Source: Maylandia zebra
Lineage: Eukaryota; Chordata; Actinopteri; Cichliformes; Cichlidae
Reading direction: 5' to 3'
Length of the DNA: 64,000 bases
Assembly (NCBI RefSeq): GCF_041146795.1
Contig: NC_135182.1
Location: 33,958,509-34,022,508 of the forward strand
The notes under the pieces were generated by a model. The model saw only the letters and a list, made by a program, of their open reading frames with translations. It ran no database searches and was not told the DNA's origin. Shown here one piece after another: positions 13,190-24,469 of the stretch; the stretch's first letter is position 1; each line of letters opens with the position of its first letter. A program made the translations under genes and the position numbers.

Positions 13190-13270
13190 TGTTGGTTTAT
13201 AATGGAGCACTGTAACAAAAAAAATAATTTCCCCCAGGGATCAATAAAGTATTCTGATTCTGATTCTGAA
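13190..13270 (+). mobile_element. LINE 3' tail fragment with (TTCTGA)n end
   Basis: The segment has TTTCCCCCAGGGATCAATAAAG followed by TATTCTGATTCTGATTCTGA. A short TTTCCC/GGGA stem, an AATAAAG motif and a simple terminal repeat are the 3'-end hallmarks of the jockey/CR1-group LINEs seen elsewhere in this window (39,105-39,161; 59,660-59,732). Only the tail is present. Confidence 0.6.
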
Positions 13271-14079
13271 AAGGAGGAAAAAACTCACAAAGGAGAGTGG
13301 AGTGTAATGACCAAGGGGCCAGTGAAAGAAAAGCAGTTTTCAGCCCCATGCGTGCAGTTGTTTTACATATTGCCCAAAGGGCATGTCCACACGTACTGCT
13401 GATGCTGCAGGAACCAGCCTGTTGATTCATTTTACTCACTCATCCTTCACATTTGCACTGGCTCTGTAATGTGCCCCTAATATTCTGATTTTAATCAGGT
13501 TAAAAGCTCAAATAGAATATAAATGTTCCATATAAACACCCAGCTCAAAATAAACAGACTAAGTACAATTTCATTCTGGGCTGGTTTAAACGTTTTGTTT
13601 TTTTTAACTTTGAGTTGAAAAATGTGATGCCATCACAAAGCGGTGCGTGACCGAGCTGGTGACCAGCATGAGCTGTGTATGCTGCTGAGGCCCATGTTTG
13701 TAAAATGAATAAAGTGTTGAATTCCCAGTGTCAATAATCCAGTCCATTAAACAACACCAAACAAGAGTCAATAGCAGAATAAGCTGTTTGGCATTGGCAG
13801 AGAAGATTTGTGATTTTTTTTTCTTCAACCTACATACGCAGCTCTGCCGCTCAACCACAAATACATTTTCCTTATAACTGTGGCACCATTTAAGGGAGAC
13901 CAAACAGGCTTCTTGGCAATAAGATTTATTGTCAAGTAGCCTTGTTACAACAAAGAAATTATTAACCAAACACAAACTTCCTTTCTTTTTGTGCTAAGTT
14001 TAAACCTGATCGCTTTCAAGATAGATTCACCCAGTGAATGACCTCTGTCAGTGTAAATATGTGTAAATATATGCATATT
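13271..14079. other. Spacer, nothing recognised
   Basis: No domain or repeat is recognised. The open frame at 13,604-13,975 on the minus strand has no motif. Confidence 0.35.
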
Positions 14080-14815
14080 CAGTGATCATTTGGAGTTATA
14101 CATAATAATGACCTATAATTCTGCTCTGAATGGTTTAGGACCAAAATACATCAGTGACCTCCTGACTCAGACCTTCCAGATCCCTCAGGTCATCTGGATC
14201 CGGTCTTTTATCAGTTCCCAGAGTCAGAACCAGACACGGAGAAGCTGCATTCAGCTTTTATGCTCCTTATATCTGGAACAAACTCCCAGAAAGCCTCAGA
14301 TCAGCTGAAACACTCAGTTTATTTAAATCCAGGTTGAAGACTCACCTGTTCTCAGCTGCATTTGAATAAAGCACCAAATCCACACTTTTAAGCTTAAATT
14401 TCAAAACTTACACTAACTACTGATCTTATCTATTTCTGATTTTATCTGTTTTGATTTTATATACTGTTTTGTTTGTTTGTTTGTTTGTTTGTTAAGTGGG
14501 TTTAGAGCTCTGGGTAGCTCCCCAGCTGGGTCTAGACTGGGTCTAGAGAGTATTTTAAATTCAGGGAATTTAAAATAGAAAGTAGCTCGTCCACAGAAGG
14601 ACTGGTAGCTCCCCTTACGATAAGGGTTCAGATCGCGCGAACAGGTGTGAAATGTGTGTGTTTAGTTAGTTAGTTTGTTTGTTTGTTTTAATCAATTTTA
14701 AATCATGCTTTTTATTTGTTTTTGTTTCTAATGTCTCTGTAAAGCACTTTGAATCACCTTGTTGTTGAATTGTGCTATACAAATAAACTTGCCTTGCCTT
14801 GCCTGAACAAAGAGG
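14080..14815 (+). mobile_element. 3' fragment of an L2-like LINE
   Basis: The plus strand at 14,090-14,308 reads the conserved C-terminal tail of fish LINE proteins (LNGLGPKYISDLL, then RRSCIQLLCSLYLEQTP). It is followed by a 3' UTR with an AAAGCACTTTGAATCACCTT block, a TGCTATACAAATAAAC signal at about 14,775-14,790, and a short TTGCC tandem tail to about 14,813. A (TTTG)n run lies at 14,469-14,494. Frameshifts are present; not functional. Confidence 0.75.
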
Positions 14816-16471
14816 TGTGAAACACTAACATCTGCCAACGGATCCCGTCCACCATAATTTTCTTCCCACTGAAATAAACTTAAAGTGGGCTCTGTGACGT
14901 AACACTAAATCCTCAGACGTCAAAATATCTTAAAAGGCACAAAGGCAGAACTGTTTCCAGAAAAATGAGTTCCAGTCAAATACATCGGTGTGCACCAGAC
15001 CGCATTAAATGATTTGCACGGCTGATTTCTATAACTGATTCCAATCAAAATTCAAATGAATGTTAATAACTGTGCACTAACATGTAACACCTTGGTTGAA
15101 ATATCCTTCACTGCCTAAGTCAATGAATCCTTATGAAAGCATCATCAGATTAGGTGTAAAGAGTCTAAAAATCCCAAGCATTTCTCAGAAGACATCATGC
15201 TGACAAACTGGAACATGTCACATTCCCACTATCAGCCAGATTACTTACTTCCTGAAAAGCTTAAAATAAAAGCATATATTTACTGTTATAGTCCACTTTA
15301 TCTTTCTAGCAGACATTTACTTCTAAGGGATAAACGGTGTCTTTAATTATCTCTATTATAGTCATTGACTCAGGAATATACTTTTATTTATCTGATAACT
15401 CACAAAAGTCTCGTTATAAAACCGATTTATTTGACAACTCTGAAACAAAGTCATTAAATATTGTAATTGTTTTATTCAGAGATAAGAGTGGACAACAGAG
15501 CAGTAACAAACCTAATATTGTGTCAGCAAATGGAGATAAAAGTGAAAAAGTTAAGGTGAACAATGATGAAGTGAAAAATATAAGAAACCAGACAGCAGTT
15601 TGCATCCCGACCCGTAGGAAACAACGCTGATGAATCGTGCTCCATCGTTCTGGTTCTGTAGAAAACATGTTTTGTGACAACTAAAAGAGTTTAAGCAGTC
15701 TGAGAGTGCTGAGAGAGAGCTGTAGTTTCACATTTATTTTAACCATCAAAAGTACATTTAGTGGAAAAATATTAAAACCTTCAAACTGTTTAAACTATTG
15801 TCAAAATTTTCAGCCAACTTGCAATCCATCAAACAATTTTCAAGTTAGTTGTATCATTTTTAGTGGTGATTTCAATATGAGAAAAAACAAAGTCTTCTAA
15901 TGGTTCAATAAGTGTTAAATGTAAAAAAGATAAAAACTCAGAGAAGAAAGAAAACACTGAACTGAAATATGATCCTTCTCCTGTCGTACAGGAGTGTCCC
16001 TTCAAACCTGCAGGAACTCATTCAGAGCTGTGGATAAAACTGCTTCATTCTTCTGGCCGTGTATCACTTTTATAAGATGGTATAATATTAAAGTAGAATG
16101 ACACTCTGATAGCTCTGCCACATTTAAAAATGTTTGTCTTTGTCATGTGCAGTCTCTACAGTAACTAGTCACTGAATATTTTAAACTGTAATGAGAAGAG
16201 AGGCTGTAAACTTTTATTTTGTGTGAATTTACAGCCCTTCTACACACAGATGCTATATAGTAATTAGGCAAGTGAACATCAAAAATACATGTGTTGAAAT
16301 GGGAGCCACAAGAGATATGCAGATAAATATTAATTTATATCTGCTTAGACTATTACAAAAAAATTTCAGACAACACAAAATTGGAGTTTTCTTAGACCTT
16401 TTTCAAAGCACATGATCTTTAACTGTGCATGATTATAAGACTATGAGTTTCCTTACTAAATAACACAAAAA
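14816..16471. other. Downstream flank of OR1, diverged copy of the OR unit
   Basis: From about 15,740 the sequence resembles, with divergence, the 3' flank seen beside the other receptor genes. Examples are the ACATTTAGTGGAAAAAT block, the TTCAATAAGTGTTAAA block near 15,905 and the GATAAATATTAATTTATATC block near 16,325. Open frames at 15,337-15,630 and 15,414-15,680 have no motif. Confidence 0.5.
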
Positions 16472-17398
16472 TCACTTAGTTTTTAAAATAACAATAAAAA
16501 CTTTTTTCTGAATTTTGGTCAGTTTGAAACCGTACATGAGAGGATTCATGACAGGAGGAATGACAAGAAACTCTATTGCTATAAAGTTTTGAAGGACTTG
16601 AGGTAAAAACTTTGAACCAAATCGCGCACTCGTGGAATCGAGAAGCATTATTAAAACAAAAGTGTGTAATGATACGAGATGTGGGACACATGTTTGCATG
16701 AACTTTGCTCTGTTTTCTATAGACTTTACACATGTTTGAATGATATACATATAGGACCAAACTATAAAAACACCATGAAGTGCATAAATAATTATTGTAA
16801 TATTTGCAAATATGCCATTAACTATAGTTTGTGCTGGAAAACAAGCGAGTTGAACAATACTCGAGTTCACACAGAAGAGTCTGGAAATATACGGGCTGCA
16901 TAACTTCAATCTAAATGTTAGAAAGACATTCACAGCCATAATGCAGAAAGTTGTTGACCACAAAAGACATGCAAACCTAATGACTCTTTGCTTTGACATG
17001 ATAGAGTGGTACTTCAGTGGCTGACATATGGCCACATATCTGTCATATGCCATGAGTGCAAGAATCGACAGTTCACTACAGGCAGAAGAATAAATCACCT
17101 GAGTCTGAATAAGGCAACCGTAATATGAGATGAGATGAACATCAGAGAGGAGATCCCAGAGAAATTTGGGAAAGAAACCTGCTGTTCCATAAAGTGCATT
17201 GATGCAAAAGACACAGAGCAGAATATACATTGGTTCATGGAGGTTGCTGTCCAAGATGATGATCACAATGAGAGAAACATTGACGAGGCAAATGATGCAG
17301 TAACACAACAAACTGAGGAAAAAGAGAACAAACCTGTGACTGATTGTTTTATTGAAACCTGAAAGAAAAAACATTGTTATTACAGAAACATTATTCAT
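16472..17398 (-). CDS. Olfactory receptor OR1 (teleost class, 308 aa)
   Basis: Single-exon seven-transmembrane odorant receptor of the rhodopsin-like GPCR family, expected in the cilia membrane of olfactory neurons and coupled to an olfactory G protein. The order of signatures is complete. There is an N-terminal NVS sequon at residues 3-5, LHEPMY after TM1 (about 54-59) and MAYDRYVAIC at the TM3 end (about 117-126). KFMQTCVPHL lies before TM6 (about 232-241) and PVMNPLMYGF in TM7 (about 282-291). Length (308 aa) is usual for the family, with no stop or frameshift. It is the most diverged of the six paralogues in the window, for example NKT rather than NET at residue 16 and a different TM6-TM7 loop. 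The start MNNVSVIT is shared by all six. I infer a fish group annotated as OR11A1/6N1-like; the ligand is unknown. Confidence 0.95.
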   Translation of the reverse strand: MNNVSVITMFFLSGFNKTISHRFVLFFLSLLCYCIICLVNVSLIVIIILDSNLHEPMYILLCVFCINALYGTAGFFPKFLWDLLSDVHLISYYGCLIQTQVIYSSACSELSILALMAYDRYVAICQPLKYHSIMSKQRVIRFACLLWSTTFCIMAVNVFLTFRLKLCSPYISRLFCVNSSIVQLACFPAQTIVNGIFANITIIIYALHGVFIVWSYMYIIQTCVKSIENRAKFMQTCVPHLVSLHTFVLIMLLDSTSARFGSKFLPQVLQNFIAIEFLVIPPVMNPLMYGFKLTKIQKKVFIVILKTK

Positions 17399-17764
17399 TG
17401 TAGGTCAGTCCCTCATTGTGTCTAATCTCTGTTCTCCTCACTTCTTTATCTAGTACAGATAACAGCAACATGTGAGCTGGGATTTCAAACCAGCCAATCA
17501 ATGATCTGGAATGAAAGCTCACAGCTTTGGAAGATCATAGGACATTTAATATGTTTCCTTTACCAACCATAACATAAAACAACACAAATGTGCAGGTTCT
17601 CAAGAAATTTGAATAAAACAACTTTAAAAATATTTAAATAAATGCTTTCATGATGAAATATGTTCATTACTTGCATTTTGTAGATTCAGAAAAATAATAA
17701 TTCATGTTAGCAGTAATGACAGCCACTTGTGTCAATCAGAGATCATTTTTGTAATCTCAGTCTC
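17399..17764. other. Upstream flank of OR1
   Basis: The upstream region (higher coordinates, since the gene is on the minus strand) shares GCTGGGATTTCAAACCAGCC and AATGAAAGCTCACAGCTTTG with the regions upstream of OR3, OR5 and OR6. It was therefore copied with the gene or conserved as promoter-proximal DNA. No specific binding site can be assigned by eye. Confidence 0.5.
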
Positions 17765-18420
17765 TCATTGAGCGCCCTCCTGTCACTAGCCAGCACGTCA
17801 TGGAGTGGGTGGGAGGTATTATACTGGACAGCATCCACCTCTCAGACACCACCTTAAGAGAGTCCAGCTCTGTCCCCATAACATTACTGGCCTTGCGGAT
17901 TGGTTTATTGAGTCTGTTGTCATCTGTGACCCTCAACCTGCTGCAACAGCACAGAGGATGGGACTGGCCACAACAGATAGCATTGTCCGACAGATGTTGA
18001 AGGACCTCAGCTGCCTCAGAAAATAGTCAGAAAAATGACTCTGGCCCTTCCTGTACAGTGCAGTGGTGTTTTTAACTCAGTCCAGTTTATTATCTGTGTG
18101 TAATCCAGTGCTTCCCAATATTCACATTGACCCCCTGGATTGAAACATGGGTCACAGGTTTCCTGGTCCTTCTAAAGTGCACAATCAATTCTTTGGTCTT
18201 TGCCACGTTGAGCTGCAGATGATTCTGCTCACTCCACGTGACAAAGGGAGTCAACCACAGCCTGGTACTCTGTCTCATCATCCTCACTGATGCATCCAAC
18301 CACCGCAGAGTCATCAGAAAACTTCTGAAGATGGCAGGTATCTGTGCAGTGGCTGAAGTCTTTGGTTTAGAGGCTGAAGAGGAAAGAGGAGAGGACAGTT
18401 CCTCGTGGTCCCCCCTGTGC
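17765..18420 (-). mobile_element. LINE reverse-transcriptase remnant
   Basis: The minus strand at 18,090-18,314 reads FVTWSEQNHLQLNVAKTKEL and IVHFRRTRKPVTHVSIQG. This is the block just downstream of the catalytic FADD motif in Rex/L2-like LINEs. The flanking 17,780-18,030 carries the more C-terminal part on the same strand. Frameshifted and truncated at both ends. Confidence 0.75.
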
Positions 18421-19479
18421 TAAACATGCTAATGACATAATTTCTTGAATATATTACATAGATGTTATAACAGTAGTTTTACCTATAATGTATAGATTGT
18501 ATAATTTTAAAAGTGAATTCTTGTCTCACAGGTTAGCGTGTCCAGCAACTTCCAAATCCCGGCCCAAATATGCTCTCTAATCCTGTCGCTGTGATTTTAA
18601 CACAACGAAACAGTATCCCAGGAATCACTGACAGAAAGTAATTACAGAACACAGCCATAAAAACAATTTTTCTTTGTATTTTCTTTAAGAACTATGCAGT
18701 TAAGAACTCCAGGTTCCCATCCAAAAATCCAATAAGTATTGGTATTCATTTAAAAGTAAGTCTTACTGTTGATGTTTTGAGGTCTAATAAGAGTGTGATA
18801 CAGCAAGCAGCAAGGTATCCTGCTGATATCAAACCACATTCATTTCTGTAGTTTTTACTTGAAACTTCTAGTTATAGACAGTGATGGAGATTTTAAAAAA
18901 TAAAAGTTTTCATAATAAATAAATAATAAGAATAAAAACAGCTTTATTTCAAACCTTTGGTTAATGTTCATGTGAATTGTGGAGGGAACAATGAGTCATT
19001 TGAAAGAATGAAAAACACCTATGAAACATTTCTGTTTCATAGGTGTTTCATTATATGTATGAAACACCTAAGAAGACATTTTAATATTATGTCAAGTAAA
19101 TGTTGATCCAGTTTTCCAGCAGGGAGTGCTATTTATCTGTTATTAACCACAAGGAGGGCTGTTATACCCCTCATGTCAAACCAGTGTTTTATGGCCTCTT
19201 TATCAAATAATTTATGACTTAGGAAGTAATACAGGAACTGATAAAAGTTCATGTCAGTCATAATTTTTCTGACTATTATAAAATTATGATATTTCATAAC
19301 TTGTTAGTAATCAATAATCATATGCACAAAAAATATGATCATGAAAAATATGGATACTTGTGATAGTTTGAGGTTAAGACAAAAAGTTCACCTTATTTGA
19401 CCAAAAATGACACTTTTTAAGACAACTGTTATGGGGGCCCTGTGTGTGTGCACGTGTGAAAATGTGTTAAATGAAAATA
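18421..19479. other. AT-rich spacer with one hairpin
   Basis: No gene is recognised. A strong hairpin at 19,013-19,048 is listed separately. Confidence 0.4.
19013..19070. repeat. Perfect 16-bp inverted repeat plus a third half-copy
   Basis: The left arm AAACACCTATGAAACA (19,013-19,028) and its exact reverse complement (19,033-19,048) are separated by four bases. A third copy, TATGAAACACCTAAG, begins at about 19,056. It may be the joined ends of a deleted MITE, or a cruciform-forming repeat. Confidence 0.75.
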
Positions 19480-19764
19480 ACAGTCTTATTTAAACAGGTG
19501 CTTTTGTAACAGTGAGGATGGGGAGAGTTGGAGGCTGCGTGCCCCGATGGAAAGGTTTATTACATTTTATTTGCGCCTTATCAACACCTTGGTTAAATTT
19601 CTGATGTAATCCAGAATTTAAAAACAAACAAACAAACAAACAAAAAACATTAAATAAAAATAAATAAATATAAATAAAATTAAATAAAATTAAAAAATTT
19701 GGGATACTCCCCCGCAAGCTCCTCATGTGTCAGGGCTTGGCTCTGTTCCTGGACTCCTGTCCTC

Positions 19765-19839
<75 letters not shown>

Positions 19840-20345
19840 ATTTTATTTGAGGGCGCCTTTGTAAAACCCAAGGTCACCGTACAAAGAGAAAATGACATAA
19901 ATAAAACAGTAGATTAAAATAGATCCTAATAAATTAAAATATTAAAAAAAACCCAGCAAAATACAACCACAAACAACAACAACAACAAAAACAAACAACC
20001 CCCCCCCCAAGATTTGACAGTAAGTAAAATCTGTATTAAAGCGAGTAAGCCAGTTTAAACAAGTAGGTTTTGCGTTGTGATTTAAATAAGGGAATCTATA
20101 TTTCTTAAGCTGAAGGAAGTGAGTTCCAGAGCCGAGGAGCAGAGCGACTGAGAGCTCTGTGCCCCATAGCGGTAAGACGAGCAGAAGGAACAACAAGATG
20201 AAGATCTGAGAGAGCGGGAAACTGTGGTGATATGAGGCATATCACAGAGATAAGAAATGCAAGGTTATGAATGCACTTAAATGTGAGAACTATGATCTTT
20301 CCATGCAGTGAACAGCGGACATTAATGTTTTTGTCACTTTTTATG
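19480..20345 (-). mobile_element. Unclassified retroelement remnant around a (TAA)n tract
   Basis: A perfect (TAA)n microsatellite at 19,768-19,838 is followed by TTTTATTTGAGGGCGCCTTT and a block with AGTTCCAGAGCCGAGGAGCA and ACTGAGAGCTCTGTGCCCC. In fish genomes this combination is common as the antisense of a LINE or SINE body ending in an (ATT)n tail. That is recognition from memory; I cannot name the family. A poly-C run (19,999-20,008) and adenine-rich low complexity are included. Confidence 0.45.
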
Positions 20346-20692
20346 GAATCAAACTCAAAGTAAGGTCAGTACTTCCACGCTTTAAACGCTGCACGCTCAT
20401 ACTCCCTCCTGCACTCGATATATTATCCATTGTTGATCTGCAGACAGCTGTTGTCACGAACGTCGCACTCGCTTACGTCACTGTCATGAGACACTCTTGC
20501 AAAACAATCTCGGTTTTTAGTAACGCAGTAACGCAGCGTTCCTACGGGAAAGTAACAGTAATCTAATTACCTTTTTTGCAATAGTAATCCCTTACTTTGC
20601 TCATTACTTGAAAAAAGTAATCGGATTACAGTAACGCATTACAAGTAATGCGTTACTGTAATCCGTAATACTGTAACCCATCTCTGCTAACT
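20346..20692 (-). mobile_element. GTAACGC-type non-autonomous DNA transposon, fragment 1
   Basis: Rich in GTAACGC / GTAATC repeats that ordinarily form the ends of a widespread fish MITE. The terminal part holds a nearly perfect palindrome at 20,622-20,665 (listed separately). A related fragment in the same orientation lies at 21,100-21,622. The superfamily is not assigned. Confidence 0.6.
20622..20665. repeat. 44-bp palindrome with 2-base centre
   Basis: The left arm GGATTACAGTAACGCATTAC (20,623-20,642) is mirrored exactly by GTAATGCGTTACTGTAATCC (20,645-20,664) around AA. One further base pair extends it on each side. It belongs to the GTAACGC MITE end and could extrude as a cruciform or form a transcript hairpin. 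Confidence 0.9.
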
Positions 20693-20849
20693 ACACAAGA
20701 CAACACATTAACTACACACTCCAAACACCTAAACGTCACAAATCTCTCACATCTCAAAACTTGCTCTCTCTCTTTCTCTGCTGTCTTTATCTCTCTCTCT
20801 CTCTCTCTCACCATCACTCCTAAGCATCTTGTATCTAGTATCTTGCCAA

Positions 20850-21095
20850 ATATTTCCTTGGGCAAGCTACTAACCCCATGGTTGCCTACTGGTGGTGGTC
20901 AGAGGGCCCAGTGGCGCCAGTGTCCGGCAGCCTCGCCTCTGTCAGTGCACCCCAGGGCAGCTGTGGCTACAATGTAGCTGCCATCACCAGTGTGATGTGT
21001 GTGTGAATGACTGAATGTAGTGTAAAGTGCTTTGGGGTCCTTAGGGACTAAATAAAGCACTATACAAATGCAGACCATTTACCATTTTTTACCTT
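20850..21095 (+). mobile_element. tRNA-derived SINE, AFC-like, 5' truncated
   Basis: The body reads GTTGCCTACTGGTGGTGGTC, then GGCAGCCTCGCCTCTGTCAG, CCCAGGGCAGCTGTGGCTAC, and a tail with AAGTGCTTTGGGGTCC and CACTATACAAATGCAGACCA. The tRNA-like head with its Pol III boxes is missing. The same body in a related subfamily occurs at 39,236-39,525 and 26,640-27,949 on the minus strand, where the head is present. From memory this matches the African cichlid AFC SINE; alignment is needed to confirm. A (TC)n run lies just upstream (20,762-20,808). Confidence 0.7.
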
Positions 21096-21099
21096 AGAC

Positions 21100-21622
21100 A
21101 GTAAACGTGACGGAAGTATTCAGGAAAAACACTGCGTATATATTGTTTATCATGAGTCTGGTTTTACGTGGCCTATTAACACAATTTAAAAACTGGTATA
21201 TATATCACCTTGTTGCTTTGTCTTTAAGTGGTCATGTGATTGGCTTACCACGACTACTTTATTCTTCCTCAGTCAAATAGCAGCACTCATGCGATTGTTT
21301 TGCCCCCCTAGCTCCAGGTGTTGTGCCAAAAAGTGATCGTCGGGCACAAAGTGATTGCCGTCCGAGGGAGCACGCGCAGCTGCTTAAAGCTGTAGCGCAC
21401 AGATTACTTATATAGGCAGCTACTTCTGTGCAACTGATATAAGATGCGGTAAGCTGAACACAGCTTCAAGCGTCTGTTTGTTGAAAAATAGTAACGCGAC
21501 CGCTCCGCATTTTCTTGTTAGTAATGGTAACGGCATTGTAACGATAGAAATAGTAATTAGTTAGATTACTTGTTACTGAAAAAAGTAACGCCGCTACTTG
21601 TAACACAGTTATTCCCATAACT
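21100..21622 (-). mobile_element. GTAACGC-type non-autonomous DNA transposon, fragment 2
   Basis: Ends in a GTAACG/GTAAC-rich stretch (21,485-21,610), including TAGTAATTAGTTAGATTACT and AAAAAAGTAACGCCGC, like fragment 1. The SINE sits between the two fragments. They may be one element split by the SINE plus rearrangement, or two separate insertions. Confidence 0.5.
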
Positions 21623-21860
21623 AGAAACAACATCAGAAAGAAGAGATATATGATAGTGTGTTATTGTAAAATAAAATGACTATGATTTATGTGCAATAAA
21701 ATTATATAAAACATACACCAAAGTACACGCAGAACTTTTTATTAGTAAGTTACAATGCGATCACATGCACTGCGGAAGACGTTTCAAAAATAATGCAATG
21801 ACATTTCATCATGTTTCAGTTAGGCGGGTTAAGAATCAAGCAGTGAAGTGAAAAAACATT
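21623..21860. other. Spacer just left of duplication copy 1
   Basis: No recognised feature. The homology to copy 2 begins at about 21,861. Confidence 0.5.
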
Positions 21861-21889
21861 TGTTCTGTTTATAACTATTAGAAAATGTC

Positions 21890-22912
21890 TGATTGAACAC
21901 AGAAGAAAAATGCACTTTACTGCACATCTTCATTTTGTTTTTCTAATTCCATTCAGAGATGGACTTGCTGTTGTGTTTTGGATCATTGTCCTGCTGCAAA
22001 ACCCAAGTGCACTTCAGCTTGAGGTACGAACAGATGGCCAGAAATTCTCCTTCAGGATGTTTTGGTAGACTGCAGAATTCATGGTTGAATTTACCATAGC
22101 AAGTCTTCCAGGTCTTGAGGCAGTAAAACGGCTCAAGAACATCACACTAACGCCACCACATTTTACTGTTTGTATGAAATTCATTTTCTAAAATGCACTT
22201 TAATTTTCACACCAGACATAACGGCACACAAACCTGCCAAAACGTTCTACTTTTGTCTCATCAGTCCTCAGAGTATTTTCCCAGAAGTCTTGGGGAGCAT
22301 AATCATGAGCCTTTATTTCTCTTTTAATAAACGTGGTTTTCGTCTTGGAACCATTTTTGCCAAGTCATGAACACTGACATTAGCTGAGGCAAGAGAGGCC
22401 TGTAGTTCTTTGGATGTTGTTCTGGGGTCTTTTGTGTCGTCTTGGATGAGTCGTGCCTGTGCTCTCACAGTAATGGGATGGTTCACCACTGTTTCATGTT
22501 TTCACCATTTGTAGATAATGGCTCTCACTGCGGTTCCATAATTTTAGAAATGGCTTTATAGCCTTTTCCAGACTCAGAGATCTCAAATACTTTGTTTCTG
22601 ATTTGTTCATGCATTTCCCTGGATTGTGGCATGATGTCTGGCTTTTGACGATCTTTTCGTCTACTCCACTTTGTCAGGCAGCTCATATTTAAGGGATTTT
22701 TTTGATTGAGAAAATGTAGCACTTTTTCACACAGGACCATGTGTTTTTTTGTTGGTGGTGGTTTTTCACCTTGATTTAGAAACTGCATTTTGTGATTTCG
22801 TGTGTTATCGTCATCTTAAATTTGTTCGATGTTCTGAAACATTTAAGTTTGACGAACATAAAAATAAAACAGGAAATCAGGAAGGGGGCGAACACTTTTT
22901 CACACCACTGTA
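21890..22912 (-). pseudogene. Tc1/mariner-like element, transposase on minus strand, decayed
   Basis: The right end is a terminal inverted repeat reading CGAACACTTTTTCACACCAC then TGTA at 22,912, next to TA-type target DNA. On the minus strand, 22,525-22,788 encodes the N-terminal helix-turn-helix (MPQSREMHEQIRNKVFEIS, then SGKGYKAISKIMEPQ) used by Tc1 transposases to bind their ends. The DDE half (21,950-22,500) is recognisable only as broken pieces. The left end is truncated. Duplicated at 32,235-33,257. Confidence 0.8.
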
Positions 22913-23331
22913 ATGACAAATGTTGTTACTGACAAATCTGTTATTGTCGTAAACAGGAATGACGTTGTAAACTCATATTTACTTTAGAATTAGAATTACA
23001 GCCTCTCTATATGAATGCTATATGGTAATTACAATATTGTAATAATGTAGGATCTTTATCTTACAATATTAGGCACCTTGAGGTGACTGTTGTTATGATT
23101 TGGTGCTACATAAATAAAACTGAATTCAATTAAATTAGGCAGGTGGTCATCATAAATACATTCAGTGCAAAGATATGTAGGAAATGGAAATGACCTGAGA
23201 TATGAAGATAGAGATTAAAGCTGCAGAACTGCTTACATTAATATCTTTTTTCAATGCACATAAGAAAAGGATCTGATCTGTAACTGTCCATGATTACAAA
23301 AAATTTGTTATCTTACTAAATAACACAGAAG
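22913..23331. other. Spacer downstream of OR2 with a short SINE/L2 tail
   Basis: Holds a forward-orientation tail at about 23,060-23,145 with CACCTTGAGGTGACTGTTG, GGTGCTACATAAATAAAACT and a GAATTCAATTAAATT end, a common fish SINE/L2 3' end. The remainder resembles the 3' flank of the other receptor genes. Confidence 0.5.
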
Positions 23332-24261
23332 TCACTTAGTTTTAAAAATAACAACACTACAAATTGTTTTCCGAATTTTGGTCAGTTTGAAACCATAAAT
23401 CAGAGGATTCATAATAGGAGGAATGACAAGAAACTCTATTGCTGCAAAGTTTTGAAGGGTCTGAGGCAACTCTTTCGAACCCAGTCGCATATTTGTAATG
23501 TCCAAAAGCTTTGTCACAGCAAAAGTAAATAATGAGACGAGATGTGGGACACATGTTTGCATGAACTTTGCCCTGTTTTCTATAGACCTGACACATGTTT
23601 GAATGATATACAGATAGGACCAAACTATAAAAACACCGTAAAGAAAATAAATACTTATTGTAATATTTGCAGATATAGCATTGATTGCAGTTTGTGCTGG
23701 AAAACAAGCGAGTTGAACAATACTCCAGTTCACACAGAAGAGTCTGGAAAGATACGGGCTGCATAACTTCAGTCTGGATGTTAGAAAGGTATTCACAGCC
23801 ACAATGCAGAAATTTGTGAACCACAAAAACCATGCAAACCTAATGACTCTTTGCTTTGACATGATAGAGTGGTACTTCAGTGGCTGACATATGGCCACAT
23901 ATCTGTCATATGCCATGAGTGCAGGAATCGACAGTTCACCACAGGCAGAAGAATAAATCACCTGAGTCTGAATAAGGCAACCGTAATATGAGATGAGATG
24001 AACATCAGAGAGGAGATCCCAGAGAAATTTGGGGTAGAAACCTGCTGTTCCATAAAGTGCATTGATGCAAAAGACACAGAGCAGAATATACATTGGTTCA
24101 TGGAGGTTGCTGTGCAAGATGATGATCACAATGAGAGAAACATTTAGCAGGCAAATGATGCAGTAACACAACAAACTGAGGGAAAAGAGAACAAACCTGT
24201 GACTGACTGTTTCATTGAAACCTGAAAGAAAAAACATTGTTATTACAGAAACATTATTCAT
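23332..24261 (-). CDS. Olfactory receptor OR2 (309 aa)
   Basis: Intact single-exon odorant receptor GPCR. Landmarks: sequons at N3 and N16, N40 in TM1, LHEPMY at 54-59, the disulphide cysteine C95 and MAYDRYVAIC at 117-125. Extra cysteines in the second outer loop are at about 167, 176 and 186. KFMQTCVPHL is at 232-241 and PPIMNPLIYGF at 281-291. The C-tail is short and ends FKTK. It is the copy-1 member of the duplicated pair OR2/OR4. The two proteins differ at only about five positions, although the shared flanking DNA is almost identical. A replacement shared with the OR4 lineage is SIPALMAY, where the other four have SILALMAY. Expressed presumably one receptor per neuron, as known for the family; no enhancer is identifiable here. 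Confidence 0.95.
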   Translation of the reverse strand: MNNVSVITMFFLSGFNETVSHRFVLFSLSLLCYCIICLLNVSLIVIIILHSNLHEPMYILLCVFCINALYGTAGFYPKFLWDLLSDVHLISYYGCLIQTQVIYSSACGELSIPALMAYDRYVAICQPLKYHSIMSKQRVIRFAWFLWFTNFCIVAVNTFLTSRLKLCSPYLSRLFCVNWSIVQLACFPAQTAINAISANITISIYFLYGVFIVWSYLYIIQTCVRSIENRAKFMQTCVPHLVSLFTFAVTKLLDITNMRLGSKELPQTLQNFAAIEFLVIPPIMNPLIYGFKLTKIRKTICSVVIFKTK

Positions 24262-24469
24262 TGTGATTGAGAGAAGTGAAGCCTAGTCTCTCACATCTGG
24301 TCTCCTTTCTTCACTCTTCTCTGTCTAGTTTTGTCTACAGCAACATGTGAGTTGGGATTTCAAACCAGTCAACCAATGATCTGGAAAAAATCACAGGGGA
24401 TTTAATATGCTGCATATACTAAACATCTCCTTCTGAATTTATAAGTTTGCTCACAAAGAAATGGATAGT
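24262..24469. other. Upstream flank of OR2
   Basis: Shares GGGATTTCAAACCAG and ATGATCTGGAA motifs with the upstream DNA of the other receptor genes. It diverges at about 24,420, where the Tc1-derived DNA begins. Confidence 0.5.

Noticed and set aside
19680-19898. Open frame with a long polytyrosine run
   Set aside because: It is a translation of the (TAA)n microsatellite read on the other strand.
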